Source of the DNA: Acidobacteriota bacterium
GTDB taxonomy: Bacteria; Acidobacteriota; Polarisedimenticolia; J045
Assembly (NCBI GenBank): GCA_020350085.1
Contig: CP070706.1
Coordinates: 3,415,405-3,421,722 of the forward strand
Length of the DNA: 6,318 nt
Direction of reading: 5' to 3'
Position numbers and translations under genes: made by a program. The notes below the pieces were generated by a model. That model was not told where the DNA came from, searched no databases, and saw nothing but the letters and a program-made list of their open reading frames with translations. Of this stretch, positions 1 through 6,318 are shown in pieces. The number at the start of each line of letters is the position of its first letter. The stretch's first letter is position 1.

Positions 1-831
1 GATGATGGCTCGAAGATCGATCTCGGCGTGCTGTGGTCCGAGAGAGACCAGCAGATCGCGGAAACGCTGACCGGCGAGTTTCCGGATTTCATTCCGACGT
101 ATTTCATCGACGAGCGTGCGCGCCACGCCCGAGCCAGCTGGAGTCGGCCGTTCGGCCTGAAGGCCAAGCTGCGCGCAGGCCTGGCTGTGAGCGGGCGTGG
201 CTATGACGTCGTCGACGTGCGATTCAACCTGATCAAGCGCGGCCTCGGCTTCGAGCAAGCGCTCCAGGTCCCGCTTCGAGAGAGCGTCGAGGACCGTGCC
301 GCGTGGGTCGAGGGCGAGCTCGCGCTCGGCTCCCGCGCCGATCTTCTGCTCGGCCTGCGCTGGGTCGACTATCGCTACGCCGACGATGAGTGGCGCGAGC
401 CGTGGCTGGCGTACTCGCTGCCGGAGGGCCGGCGCGTCCTCCCGCGGGCTTGTCTCACGTTCAAGCCTTCGGACGCTTGGTCGTTTCGGCTCGCCACCGG
501 TGGCGGCTTCCGTCAGCCGCCGCCCGGTTACGAAGAGGTCTGCTGCGGGCGCGTTTACCGCCGTAATCGCGGCATCCTGATGGAGCGCTCGCGCAGCGCC
601 AACTTCGAAGCCACGTACCGGCCGGGTCCGTATTGGAGTCTGTACGGGATGAGCCCGTGGAACGAGTTCGACGATCTGATCACCAGCATGGTGACGCAGT
701 CGTTCGTCCAGCAGCTCACGTATCAGAACGTCAACGTCCCGCGCGCCCGTGTGGCGAGCCTGACGCTGACGGGGGCCGTCCAGCTCTCGCCGATCGTTTC
801 GCTGCAAGCTACCGGAAGCTGGTCGGACGCG

Positions 832-834
832 TAG
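832..834 (+). other. Premature in-frame amber codon in the receptor
   Basis: The TAG falls between Ala (GCG, 829-831) and Asn (AAT, 835-837), in what looks like a loop between barrel strands. Single-base neighbours of TAG include GAG, CAG and AAG, which would give a polar residue fitting a loop. Neither neighbouring frame carries receptor-like protein, so this is a substitution and not a frameshift. The adjacent MFS gene ends in TAG (1290-1288 on the minus strand), which argues against genome-wide reassignment of TAG. Confidence 0.85.
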
Positions 835-1281
835 AATCGATCCGATGGGGAACGGATCCCGGCACTGATTGACTGGTTCGGCCAGCCGCTGGTGGTCTCG
901 TTCGAAACGCGGGCACTTACTTACGCCGTCGATCGCACGGCGCAGCTGACGATCGAGCTGCGGCCTCCGCGAAGCGGCGTTGCCGTGACGCTGACCGCGC
1001 TGAACACCGGTCCGATCTGGATCCAGACCCTCGATCCTGCGCTTCCCGATCCGGTCACCAGCTCGGATCGGATCGAGCTGCGTGCGACGTCTCCTTTCTG
1101 GACCTACCACGCGGCGGCCCGCGCGGGCCTCGGTGCAGGCCTCGGACTGGTGGTTGGTGTCGACAACATCACCGACGAAGTCCAGCCCGACATCGACGAC
1201 CCGTCGGTCGATCACCCTTGGGGCCCACAGCCCGGCCGCTACGTCTACGCCCGGCTCACCTACGCCTTCGATCGGCTCTGA
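835..1281 (+). pseudogene. C-terminal fragment of the receptor, downstream of the TAG
   Basis: These 148 codons after the stop stay in the receptor frame. They begin NRSDGERIPALIDWFGQP, and the sequence before the stop ends GSWSDA. Across the junction this reads as one turn between two barrel strands. The fragment holds the last strands, including VGVDNITDE, and ends with TGA at 1279-1281. A GTG at 892 could be called as a start by gene finders, giving a 129-residue ORF. I do not believe it is an independent gene: it has no signal peptide, no clear ribosome binding site, and starts in the middle of a strand. Confidence 0.75.
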
Positions 1282-1300
1282 TCCGGGCTAATCCGAGCCG
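1273..1300. terminator. Inverted repeat over the two convergent stop codons, possible bidirectional terminator
   Basis: CGGCTC (1273-1278) pairs with GAGCCG (1295-1300). After one mismatch, GAT (1280-1282) pairs with ATC (1291-1293), leaving an 8-base loop. The hairpin contains both the receptor TGA (1279-1281) and the MFS stop (1288-1290), which are only 6 bases apart. There is no flanking T-tract on either strand, so it is not a canonical intrinsic terminator. Short GC-rich repeats also arise easily by chance in such DNA. Confidence 0.3.
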
Positions 1301-2496
1301 GCCCGACGGACTCCAAAGACCGGAACCAGCGCCAGGCAGCCGAGCCCCAGCGGCAGCGCCATGGCCAAGATCGAGCCCCACAGCGCGCCGCCGCCGAAAC
1401 GCTGGTACAACGCCATGCCTCCGAGAGGCGCGACGACGAACGCGAGCGCATAGGTCATCGTGTAAACGCCCATGTAGCGGCCGCGGTGCGCGCGCGGCGC
1501 GCGCTCGGCGACGAGCGCGTTGGCGAACGGCAGCGTGAGCATCTCGCCAGCGGTCCAGATCGCAATCGACAAGGCTGCGAATCCGATCGACTCGCCGAGC
1601 GGCAGAATGCCGAATCCGACGCAGGTCAGCACGCAGCCGAGACCGACGATCCGCAGCCGGTCGAACCGCTCCAGCTCGCGAACGAGCGGCATTTCGACGA
1701 GCACGATGATCAGCGCGTTGAGGCCGAGCAACAGGCCGATGAGATCCTCGGTCAAGCCGTAGTCGCGGCGAAAAAAGACCGGCAGCGAGCCGAGAAACTG
1801 AAACACGACCGCGGCGAGCCCGAGAATGATCAACATCAGCAGCAGAAAGGGACCGTCGCGCCACGGGCCCCGCCCTGTCGTCGCATCGGACGCGCTCGCG
1901 TCGCTCGGCTGCGGCTCGGACAGCGCGCCCCGCACGACGAGCAGCGCCAGCCAGCACGTCACGGCGTCGATGACGAACAACCAGCCGTAGTTGCGCGTGG
2001 CGATGAAACCACCGAACGCGGGCCCGACGGTCATGCCGAGATTCACGGCCAGCCGCAGCAAGGCGAACGCTCGCGGCCGGAGCTCGATTGGCGCTCGCTC
2101 GCTCAGGGCCGACATGACGGCAGGCCGGAACGGCTCGGCGATCAGGCTCAGCAGCACGATGCCGGCACCGATCTCGAGCAGCGACCGCGCCCAGACCAGA
2201 AGCAGCAGCACGACACCGGAGCCGACCAGACTGAGTGCCAGCACGCGCAGCGCGCCGATCCGGTCGCTCAGCCAGCCGCCGAGAAGAGAGGCCGGAATCG
2301 CCGCCACGCCGTACAGGCCTAGGAGCAGCCCGGCCTGCCGGAGCGTGAGCCCGAGCTCTTCGGTCAGATACAGGCTCAGAAACGGCAGCACGAGCGTGCC
2401 CGCGCGGTGCACCAGCGCCGCCACGCACAGCAGCCACACCGGCCCGGGAAGACCGCGAAACGCTTCGCGATATGACGCGACGACACGACCGAGCAC
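1288..2496 (-). CDS. MFS transporter, multidrug-efflux (DHA1) type
   Basis: This 402-residue protein has the usual MFS length and about twelve hydrophobic segments (roughly residues 20-44, 55-75, 83-103, 108-126, 143-165, 170-190, 215-240, 250-272, 282-300, 304-328, 343-365 and 370-395). Motif A is clear in the loop after helix 2 (LGGWLSDRIGALRV, about 72-85, with Gly74, Asp78, Arg79). Helix 5 carries GMTVGPAFGG (154-163), fitting the antiporter motif C core GxxxGPxxGG. This points to an inner-membrane proton/drug antiporter-type exporter, resembling the MdtH/YceL style; substrate is unknown. A polar loop rich in Ser, Asp and Pro (about 193-214) separates the two six-helix halves. The start is GTG at 2496, supported by GAGGAG eight bases upstream; the stop is TAG. 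It is the last gene of a minus-strand cluster and lies 51 bases after the glycosidase-like gene in the same frame, so co-transcription is likely. Confidence 0.9.
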   Translation of the reverse strand: MLGRVVASYREAFRGLPGPVWLLCVAALVHRAGTLVLPFLSLYLTEELGLTLRQAGLLLGLYGVAAIPASLLGGWLSDRIGALRVLALSLVGSGVVLLLLVWARSLLEIGAGIVLLSLIAEPFRPAVMSALSERAPIELRPRAFALLRLAVNLGMTVGPAFGGFIATRNYGWLFVIDAVTCWLALLVVRGALSEPQPSDASASDATTGRGPWRDGPFLLLMLIILGLAAVVFQFLGSLPVFFRRDYGLTEDLIGLLLGLNALIIVLVEMPLVRELERFDRLRIVGLGCVLTCVGFGILPLGESIGFAALSIAIWTAGEMLTLPFANALVAERAPRAHRGRYMGVYTMTYALAFVVAPLGGMALYQRFGGGALWGSILAMALPLGLGCLALVPVFGVRRAGSD

Positions 2497-2504
2497 CCGT
2501 GAGA

Positions 2505-2510
2505 CTCCTC
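2505..2510 (-). promoter_or_regulatory. Ribosome binding site of the MFS gene
   Basis: On the minus strand GAGGAG lies 8 bases before the GTG at 2496. It decides the start codon, since no ATG competes with comparable spacing. Confidence 0.7.
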
Positions 2511-2513
2511 GAC

Positions 2514-2532
2514 GACGCTTGTAGACGCTTGT
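2514..2532. repeat. Two-copy 9-base direct repeat between the glycosidase and MFS genes
   Basis: GACGCTTGT occurs at 2514-2522 and again at 2524-2532, separated by one base, a spacing of 10 (about one helical turn). It lies just upstream of the MFS ribosome binding site, inside the 51-base gap. It could be a slippage duplication or a small operator; nothing else supports a regulatory role. Confidence 0.5.
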
Positions 2533-2547
2533 GGCGGATTACCAGGC

Positions 2548-3399
2548 TCAGCGCTTCGCGCCGATTCCGATCACGTTGGGCAGGGCCCACTGCCCGAGGT
2601 TGGTCTCGTCCTCGAGAAACCCGGTCTCGAAACTCCCGGCCAGATCGAGCCGCAGCGAGCCGGCCCTGATCGACAGGCTGGCTTCGGGGCCGCCCTCGAC
2701 GTGCATCGCGCGCACGATGCCCAGCGGCAGGGCCAGCAAACGGTGGTTCAGCTCCCACATGCTGAAGGGCTCTCGGATGAACAGCAGCAGCACGCGCCCT
2801 TCGGCGTCGGTCGCGATCGCTGCCTCGCTCCAGCGCTTGTCCTGCTGGGACCACACGTTGCGGCCTGGAGCGCGAATCAGCCGGAGATTCTGAATCACGG
2901 TCGCGTAGCCATCGAGAGCCTGCTTGTCGGCGTCGCCATCGAGATCGACCATGCGCGCGGGCGCGAGCCCTTCGTGCTGCGGCCGGAAGCCGATCGCCGA
3001 TTTGTACTTGCTGGCCCAGTGCCCGTTGTTGACGTGATCGCCCGAGCGTGCATAGCCGACGTTGGAACGATAGTCGGCCTGATACATGCCCATGTTGATC
3101 GCAGCCTTCAGCCCGAACTCGTCGCACCACTGCCCCGCGGTGCGACGTTTGCCGTCGAGCTGGGAGGCCATCAGCGCGCGCAGCTCGACGTGGGCCGGGT
3201 CGATGCGGACGACGTGCAGCGTAGCGCTGCCGTTCGCGTCCGGTCCGCTCGCCCGCCCGTCGAGGCTCATCGTCGCGTACTCGAGCCCCGCGGCGAGCTC
3301 TCGCCACGCGATCGGCTCCGGTGTCGCGCATGCGAACAGGGCCGCGCCGACGACGGCACCGAGCCTGCATCCGAGCCCGCCGATCCTGCGTCGGCCCAT
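2548..3399 (-). CDS. Phosphodiester glycosidase (NAGPA-domain) family lipoprotein
   Basis: This 283-residue protein resembles the bacterial NAGPA-like phosphodiester glycosidase family, named after the enzyme that uncovers mannose-6-phosphate by removing GlcNAc from a phosphodiester. Family-like blocks are AINMGMYQADYRSNVGYA (100-117), SAIGF (134-138), AIATDAEGRVLLLFI (194-208), AMHVEGGPEASLSI (231-244), where most members have a DGG-type motif, and the closing LPNVIGIG (273-280). The N-terminus is basic and then hydrophobic, with a lipobox-like LFAC (21-24), so Cys24 is probably lipidated and the protein anchored in the envelope. ATG at 3399 is chosen because GGAGGAG lies 4 bases upstream. 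A longer frame reaching 3525 adds only an Arg-rich leader, overlaps the upstream gene and lacks a signal. It follows the large unknown gene by 79 bases. Bacterial members are often linked to glycan or exopolysaccharide metabolism, but the substrate here is unknown. Confidence 0.82.
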   Translation of the reverse strand: MGRRRIGGLGCRLGAVVGAALFACATPEPIAWRELAAGLEYATMSLDGRASGPDANGSATLHVVRIDPAHVELRALMASQLDGKRRTAGQWCDEFGLKAAINMGMYQADYRSNVGYARSGDHVNNGHWASKYKSAIGFRPQHEGLAPARMVDLDGDADKQALDGYATVIQNLRLIRAPGRNVWSQQDKRWSEAAIATDAEGRVLLLFIREPFSMWELNHRLLALPLGIVRAMHVEGGPEASLSIRAGSLRLDLAGSFETGFLEDETNLGQWALPNVIGIGAKR

Positions 3400-3403
3400 C
3401 AGG

Positions 3404-3410
3404 CTCCTCC
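3404..3410 (-). promoter_or_regulatory. Ribosome binding site of the glycosidase-like lipoprotein gene
   Basis: GGAGGAG on the minus strand ends 4 bases before the ATG at 3399. It is one of the best Shine-Dalgarno matches in the window and fixes the start at the signal-peptide methionine. Confidence 0.75.
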
Positions 3411-3420
3411 GAGAGGCCCG

Positions 3421-3426
3421 ATTATG
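3421..3426 (-). promoter_or_regulatory. Possible internal -10 element upstream of the lipoprotein gene
   Basis: On the minus strand CATAAT matches five of six positions of TATAAT and stands out as an AT-rich spot in the 79-base gap before the lipoprotein gene. Transcription from it would begin a few bases before the ribosome binding site. No -35 match is visible at the right spacing, so this is weak. Confidence 0.15.
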
Positions 3427-3478
3427 ACGGCCGGCTCGGCGGCGCGCCGTCCGCCCGCAACCGCAACAACGAATCCGC

Positions 3479-6318
3479 TCAGAAGAACCACAGCGTCGGT
3501 CCCGGGAGCGTCTCGACACGAACATCGCGATCTCGGATCGCGGCGACGGCGGAGGCGAGATCCGCCAGGGCGGTCGCGATGCCGCGCCGTCCCGTCGGCG
3601 GCCACGCGCTCACGCCGACGCCAGCGAGGCGTCCTTCCGCCAGCAGGCCCGCCGGCAGATCTTCCCGGATCGGGCCGGCAAGCGACCACACCGCGAGCAG
3701 CCGGCCCTCGAGCGCCGGGCTGCGTGCCATCTTTCGCAGGCGCTCGGCGAGCATCCCCGGCGGCTCAGCGCTGACGAGCCAGATCGTTTGCGAAAGCGCC
3801 GAAGACGGCAGCTCTCTTGCGACCGGGCCGGCCTTCCAGAGACTCTCGAGCTGCTCGTCAAACCCGGACAGCAGGCCCGTGAAGCCTGGCTCGGGAAGCA
3901 GCAGCAACGCGTTGTTCTCGGCACGAGGCGCGCGCTGCCAGCGCGCGACGGTTCGCGCGCGATCGGTCCCTATCATGGCGTGAGGCCCCCGAGAGCGCGG
4001 CTCTCGCCACCACTCGTTGAGCGCCTCGGCCAGCCGCAGCGGGTTCTCCTCCCCGGGGATCGACGCTGCCCCGACGGCCTCCGCTGGACCCGAGCTCCAG
4101 GGCACGCGCTGCTGATCGGCGCGAGACCACACGATCACCGCGGGGGGCGATCCCGCCGCGTCGGGAAACGGCGCCAGGCCTGCGAGCGGGAGGCCTCGGC
4201 TGACATCGGCTCTCGGTCCCAACACGGCGCGCTGAAGCAGACTCCTCGGAACGTCCGCCGTCAGCTCGCGCTGGTCGGCCGCGGTGAGCGTCACCCGCAG
4301 AGTGGCTGGATCGCCGCTGGCGGCGATCTCGAGCGTAGCCGGTCGCTCCGGCTCGCTAGGCGTCGACCGATCGCGCGCAGCCGGTACGGGACGCTGCTTC
4401 AGCTCGTCGGCGAGCCCGAGCGGACCAGCCGGTCGGGCGATCAGGCGCTGCTCGGTGCGCTCGAAGCGGTAGCGCAGCGCTCGGCTCTGCTCATAGCGCT
4501 CGAACAGCAGCGCGCGTCCCTCGGGGCCCACCTCGACGAGTCGGCTGCTCGCCTCCGGACCGTCGGCGCCGAGCACGCTCTGCAGCCACGCCCGTCCCTC
4601 GGAGCCCTTCGATGTCACGCGCTGAGCCCAGCCGCCGCCGAACTCTCTCCAGCGCCGCACGTTCTGGGCCGTGTCGACGACGAGCGGGGCCGGCGCGCCG
4701 CCGGCGTCGAGCCCGTGGGCCGGTACGATATTCGACGGCAGCCCGTCGGGATCGCGGCGCCAGTCCGGCTTCGGTTCGGCCGGCGCGTGACGCATCACAG
4801 TCCCGGGAGGCGCCGGCCGCGGGCCCGCGATCGGCCGCGAGGCTCCCCATCCCATCTTTCGCGTCCGCCGCTCCGCCCGAGCGAGCACCTGTCCCATGCG
4901 CAGGTCGAGCCCTCCGATGCCGACGCTGAACACGCGCAACCTTTCGGGAAAACCTCGCTGCCGCTCCGCCAGCCGGGCGCGATCCTCGTCGGGAAGCGTG
5001 CCGAGAACCAGCCGGTGCATGACGAGCCGCTCGGCGCGGTACGCGAGTGCGTCCAGCTCCGTCGGCGGCACACTTGCCGTATTCACCGAAGACAGCTGGC
5101 GCGCGAGCTGAGCGTGCTGCGGCAAGCGGGGATCGAGCGCAGCCAGCGCGCGCTGGAAGCGCTGCTCGGCGCTCAGGCGCCCGTGGGAAACGCCCCCGAG
5201 CCGGTCGAGCGAGGCGACGACGCTCGCTCGGTCCAGCACCTCCACGGGCCCTTCTCGGCCAGCCGGCGGCAGCGCGTTGAAGCCGAGCAGCTGAGGGAAA
5301 GTCCGCGGCGTGCTCATCGTCGGCAGCTCGGCCGCGAGCAGCACATCGAGCTCCGGAATCGCCAGCCCCTCGTCGGCGGCCTGCCTTAGCCACGCGAACA
5401 GCGAGAGCATCCGTACGACCTGATCCAGATCGGCCAGCTCCGGCAGCTCTTCGGCGAGCTCGTCGTAATGCTCGTTGATCGCTGCCACGGTGGCCTGCGT
5501 CCAAGGCGCTGGCAGCCGCGCCTCGCCCGCCGACCGCTGAGCCCGCTCGGATGCGGCGGTCATCCGCGCGCGGCGCAGCACCATCACGTCTCCCGCCTCC
5601 GAGAGCGTCAGCTCGACCGCATCGGGGTAGAACCACAGGCGCGTCTGCTGCTCGAGCACCGACCCGGAGCGCGGGTCCTTGGCAAACCTCTCGACGTGTG
5701 TGCGGAACGAAACCAGCCTGCGTCGCAGGCGCGCCCGCGCGTCGGCTCCTTCGAGCACGTCGATGCCGAGGCTGAACGTCTTGAACCGGACGTCGCATAA
5801 CAGGCTCACCAGACCGAGCGTCGTGTCGCGCAGCCGTCCGCCGTAGTTCACGCTCGCGGTCTGGGGCATGTCCCCGCGGTCGAGGCTCATGTAAGGCTCG
5901 CCCGCCCCACCGTGAAAGACCGCACGATAGGCCACGGCTAAGTCGGAAAGCTCCAAGGACCGACCGAGCCATCGCGGCCGACCGGTGGGCTCGCTGGCCA
6001 GCAGGCGAAGCTGGCCGGCGGCATCGAGCCGGCCTCCTTCGAGCGACAGGCCGCGCTCGAGGAACCGCTCGAACCCCGCCCAATCCAGCGGCGGCCGCGT
6101 GCCGGCCGGCTCGAACGATCCGATCGAGGTCTCGAAGGGACGCTCCCCGAGCGTGAAGGCCGTCCGCTCGGGATGAGCGCGATAGGCGTACACACGAAGC
6201 TGCAGCTCCGGTGCGGGCCCTGTTCCGGCGCCGACCTGGGCCAGACGCGACTGCTCGGCAGCGAGCACGAGACGCAACACCGGCCAAGCTTGCTCGTAGG
6301 CGGCGCGCGCGGCCGTCG
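3479..6318 (-). CDS. Large protein of unknown family, 5' end beyond the window
   Basis: The frame is open from the window edge to TGA at 3481-3479, giving at least 945 residues. The first start-like codon inside is a GTG at 6280, but the coding pattern continues upstream of it (AAYEQAWP), so the true start lies outside. I cannot assign a family. Numbering from that GTG, one compact block spans about 128-240, with MSLDRGDMPQTASVNYGG, DVRFKTFSLGID and LWFYPDAVELTL. A helical segment follows at about 258-300 (NEHYDELAEELPELADLDQV ending FAWLRQA). The middle (about 475-540) is rich in Pro, Ala and Arg and looks like a linker. The C-terminal domain (about 790-933) alternates strands and helices (NALLLLPEPGF, QTIWLVSAEPP, GRLLAVWSLAGPIRED) and ends PTLWFF. 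There are no membrane segments and only one cysteine (162), so a Cys-dependent protease is unlikely. A cytoplasmic or secreted location cannot be decided without the N-terminus. It is the first visible gene of the cluster. Confidence 0.85.
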   Translation of the reverse strand, partial: TAARAAYEQAWPVLRLVLAAEQSRLAQVGAGTGPAPELQLRVYAYRAHPERTAFTLGERPFETSIGSFEPAGTRPPLDWAGFERFLERGLSLEGGRLDAAGQLRLLASEPTGRPRWLGRSLELSDLAVAYRAVFHGGAGEPYMSLDRGDMPQTASVNYGGRLRDTTLGLVSLLCDVRFKTFSLGIDVLEGADARARLRRRLVSFRTHVERFAKDPRSGSVLEQQTRLWFYPDAVELTLSEAGDVMVLRRARMTAASERAQRSAGEARLPAPWTQATVAAINEHYDELAEELPELADLDQVVRMLSLFAWLRQAADEGLAIPELDVLLAAELPTMSTPRTFPQLLGFNALPPAGREGPVEVLDRASVVASLDRLGGVSHGRLSAEQRFQRALAALDPRLPQHAQLARQLSSVNTASVPPTELDALAYRAERLVMHRLVLGTLPDEDRARLAERQRGFPERLRVFSVGIGGLDLRMGQVLARAERRTRKMGWGASRPIAGPRPAPPGTVMRHAPAEPKPDWRRDPDGLPSNIVPAHGLDAGGAPAPLVVDTAQNVRRWREFGGGWAQRVTSKGSEGRAWLQSVLGADGPEASSRLVEVGPEGRALLFERYEQSRALRYRFERTEQRLIARPAGPLGLADELKQRPVPAARDRSTPSEPERPATLEIAASGDPATLRVTLTAADQRELTADVPRSLLQRAVLGPRADVSRGLPLAGLAPFPDAAGSPPAVIVWSRADQQRVPWSSGPAEAVGAASIPGEENPLRLAEALNEWWREPRSRGPHAMIGTDRARTVARWQRAPRAENNALLLLPEPGFTGLLSGFDEQLESLWKAGPVARELPSSALSQTIWLVSAEPPGMLAERLRKMARSPALEGRLLAVWSLAGPIREDLPAGLLAEGRLAGVGVSAWPPTGRRGIATALADLASAVAAIRDRDVRVETLPGPTLWFF

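Larger units (their letters stand above)
1..1281 (+). pseudogene. TonB-dependent outer-membrane receptor, C-terminal part, interrupted by an in-frame TAG
   Basis: This is the C-terminal beta-barrel part of a TonB-dependent receptor, the class of outer-membrane proteins that import siderophores, cobalamin, metals or glycans using TonB energy. The frame is open from base 1, so the plug domain, TonB box and signal peptide lie upstream of the window. Visible hallmarks are the barrel motif GFRQPPPGYEEVCCG (about 502-549), alternating polar/hydrophobic strands, NEFDDLI (661-681), and near the end VGVDNITDE (1153-1179), which matches the usual GVdNLtDe signature before the last strands. The protein ends YVYARLTYAFDRL. 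A TAG at 832-834 splits the gene into 277 visible codons before it and 148 after it, all in the same frame with no shift. As read, the product would lose its last barrel strands and probably not fold. Substrate is unknown. Family assignment is firm; the pseudogene call assumes the stop is real and not a sequencing error. Confidence 0.85.

Noticed and set aside
1486..2322. 278-codon plus-strand frame antisense to the MFS gene
   Set aside because: Rich in Gln, Arg, Asp and Glu, as expected from the complement of hydrophobic membrane-protein codons; no start signal.
1256..3370. 704-codon minus-strand open frame covering both the MFS and lipoprotein genes
   Set aside because: The translation is dominated by Arg, Ala and Gly with no domain pattern, and it lies out of frame with two well-supported genes. 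It is a shadow produced by high GC content.
3440..3449. Perfect 10-base palindrome CGGCGCGCCG in the 79-base intergenic gap
   Set aside because: Short GC-only palindromes are expected by chance in this DNA, and it has no spacer or T-tract to act as a terminator.
3400..3525. Upstream extension of the glycosidase-like lipoprotein to 3525
   Set aside because: It would add an Arg and Cys-rich leader, overlap the preceding gene, and hide a good lipoprotein signal that has its own strong ribosome binding site.
3479..3840. CHAT or caspase-like protease domain at the C-terminus of the large protein
   Set aside because: The strand/helix alternation is suggestive, but there is no His-Gly motif and no cysteine in this domain, so the catalytic dyad is missing.
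3788..5389. 533-codon plus-strand open frame antisense to the large unknown gene
   Set aside because: Composition is Arg, Gln and Pro-rich without hydrophobic core pattern, while the minus-strand frame has protein-like blocks.
4491..6287. 598-codon minus-strand frame overlapping the large unknown gene
   Set aside because: Arg and Ala-rich low-complexity translation in a different frame; a GC-driven shadow.

Overview
The window is GC-rich bacterial DNA, roughly two thirds G+C by eye. It is densely coding and comes from a Gram-negative bacterium: it carries an outer-membrane TonB-dependent receptor and a lipoprotein. The style (large uncharacterised proteins, GC-rich third positions, this type of receptor) would fit Myxococcota or a related environmental lineage, but nothing here fixes the taxon. 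There are no RNA genes, CRISPR arrays, insertion sequences or other mobile-element signs.

Layout: positions 1-1281 (+) hold the C-terminal part of a TonB-dependent receptor, whose reading frame is broken by a single in-frame TAG at 832-834. The same frame continues cleanly after the stop to a normal C-terminus and TGA at 1279-1281. The rest of the window is a minus-strand gene set that converges on the receptor. Read in its own direction it holds a very large protein of unknown family (edge of window down to 3479), a phosphodiester glycosidase (NAGPA-like) lipoprotein (3399-2548), and an MFS exporter (2496-1288). The gaps of 79 and 51 bases, the shared strand and the good ribosome binding sites suggest one transcription unit. 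Its main promoter would lie beyond position 6318.

How the genes might work together: the glycosidase-like lipoprotein should sit in the envelope and the MFS protein in the inner membrane. The large protein has no recognisable catalytic motif or membrane segment in the visible part. A shared role, such as processing and export of a glycoconjugate or small molecule, is only an inference from gene order. The best concrete anomaly is the interrupted receptor. I see no strong sign of a complete undescribed system, although the large unknown protein is a fair candidate for follow-up.
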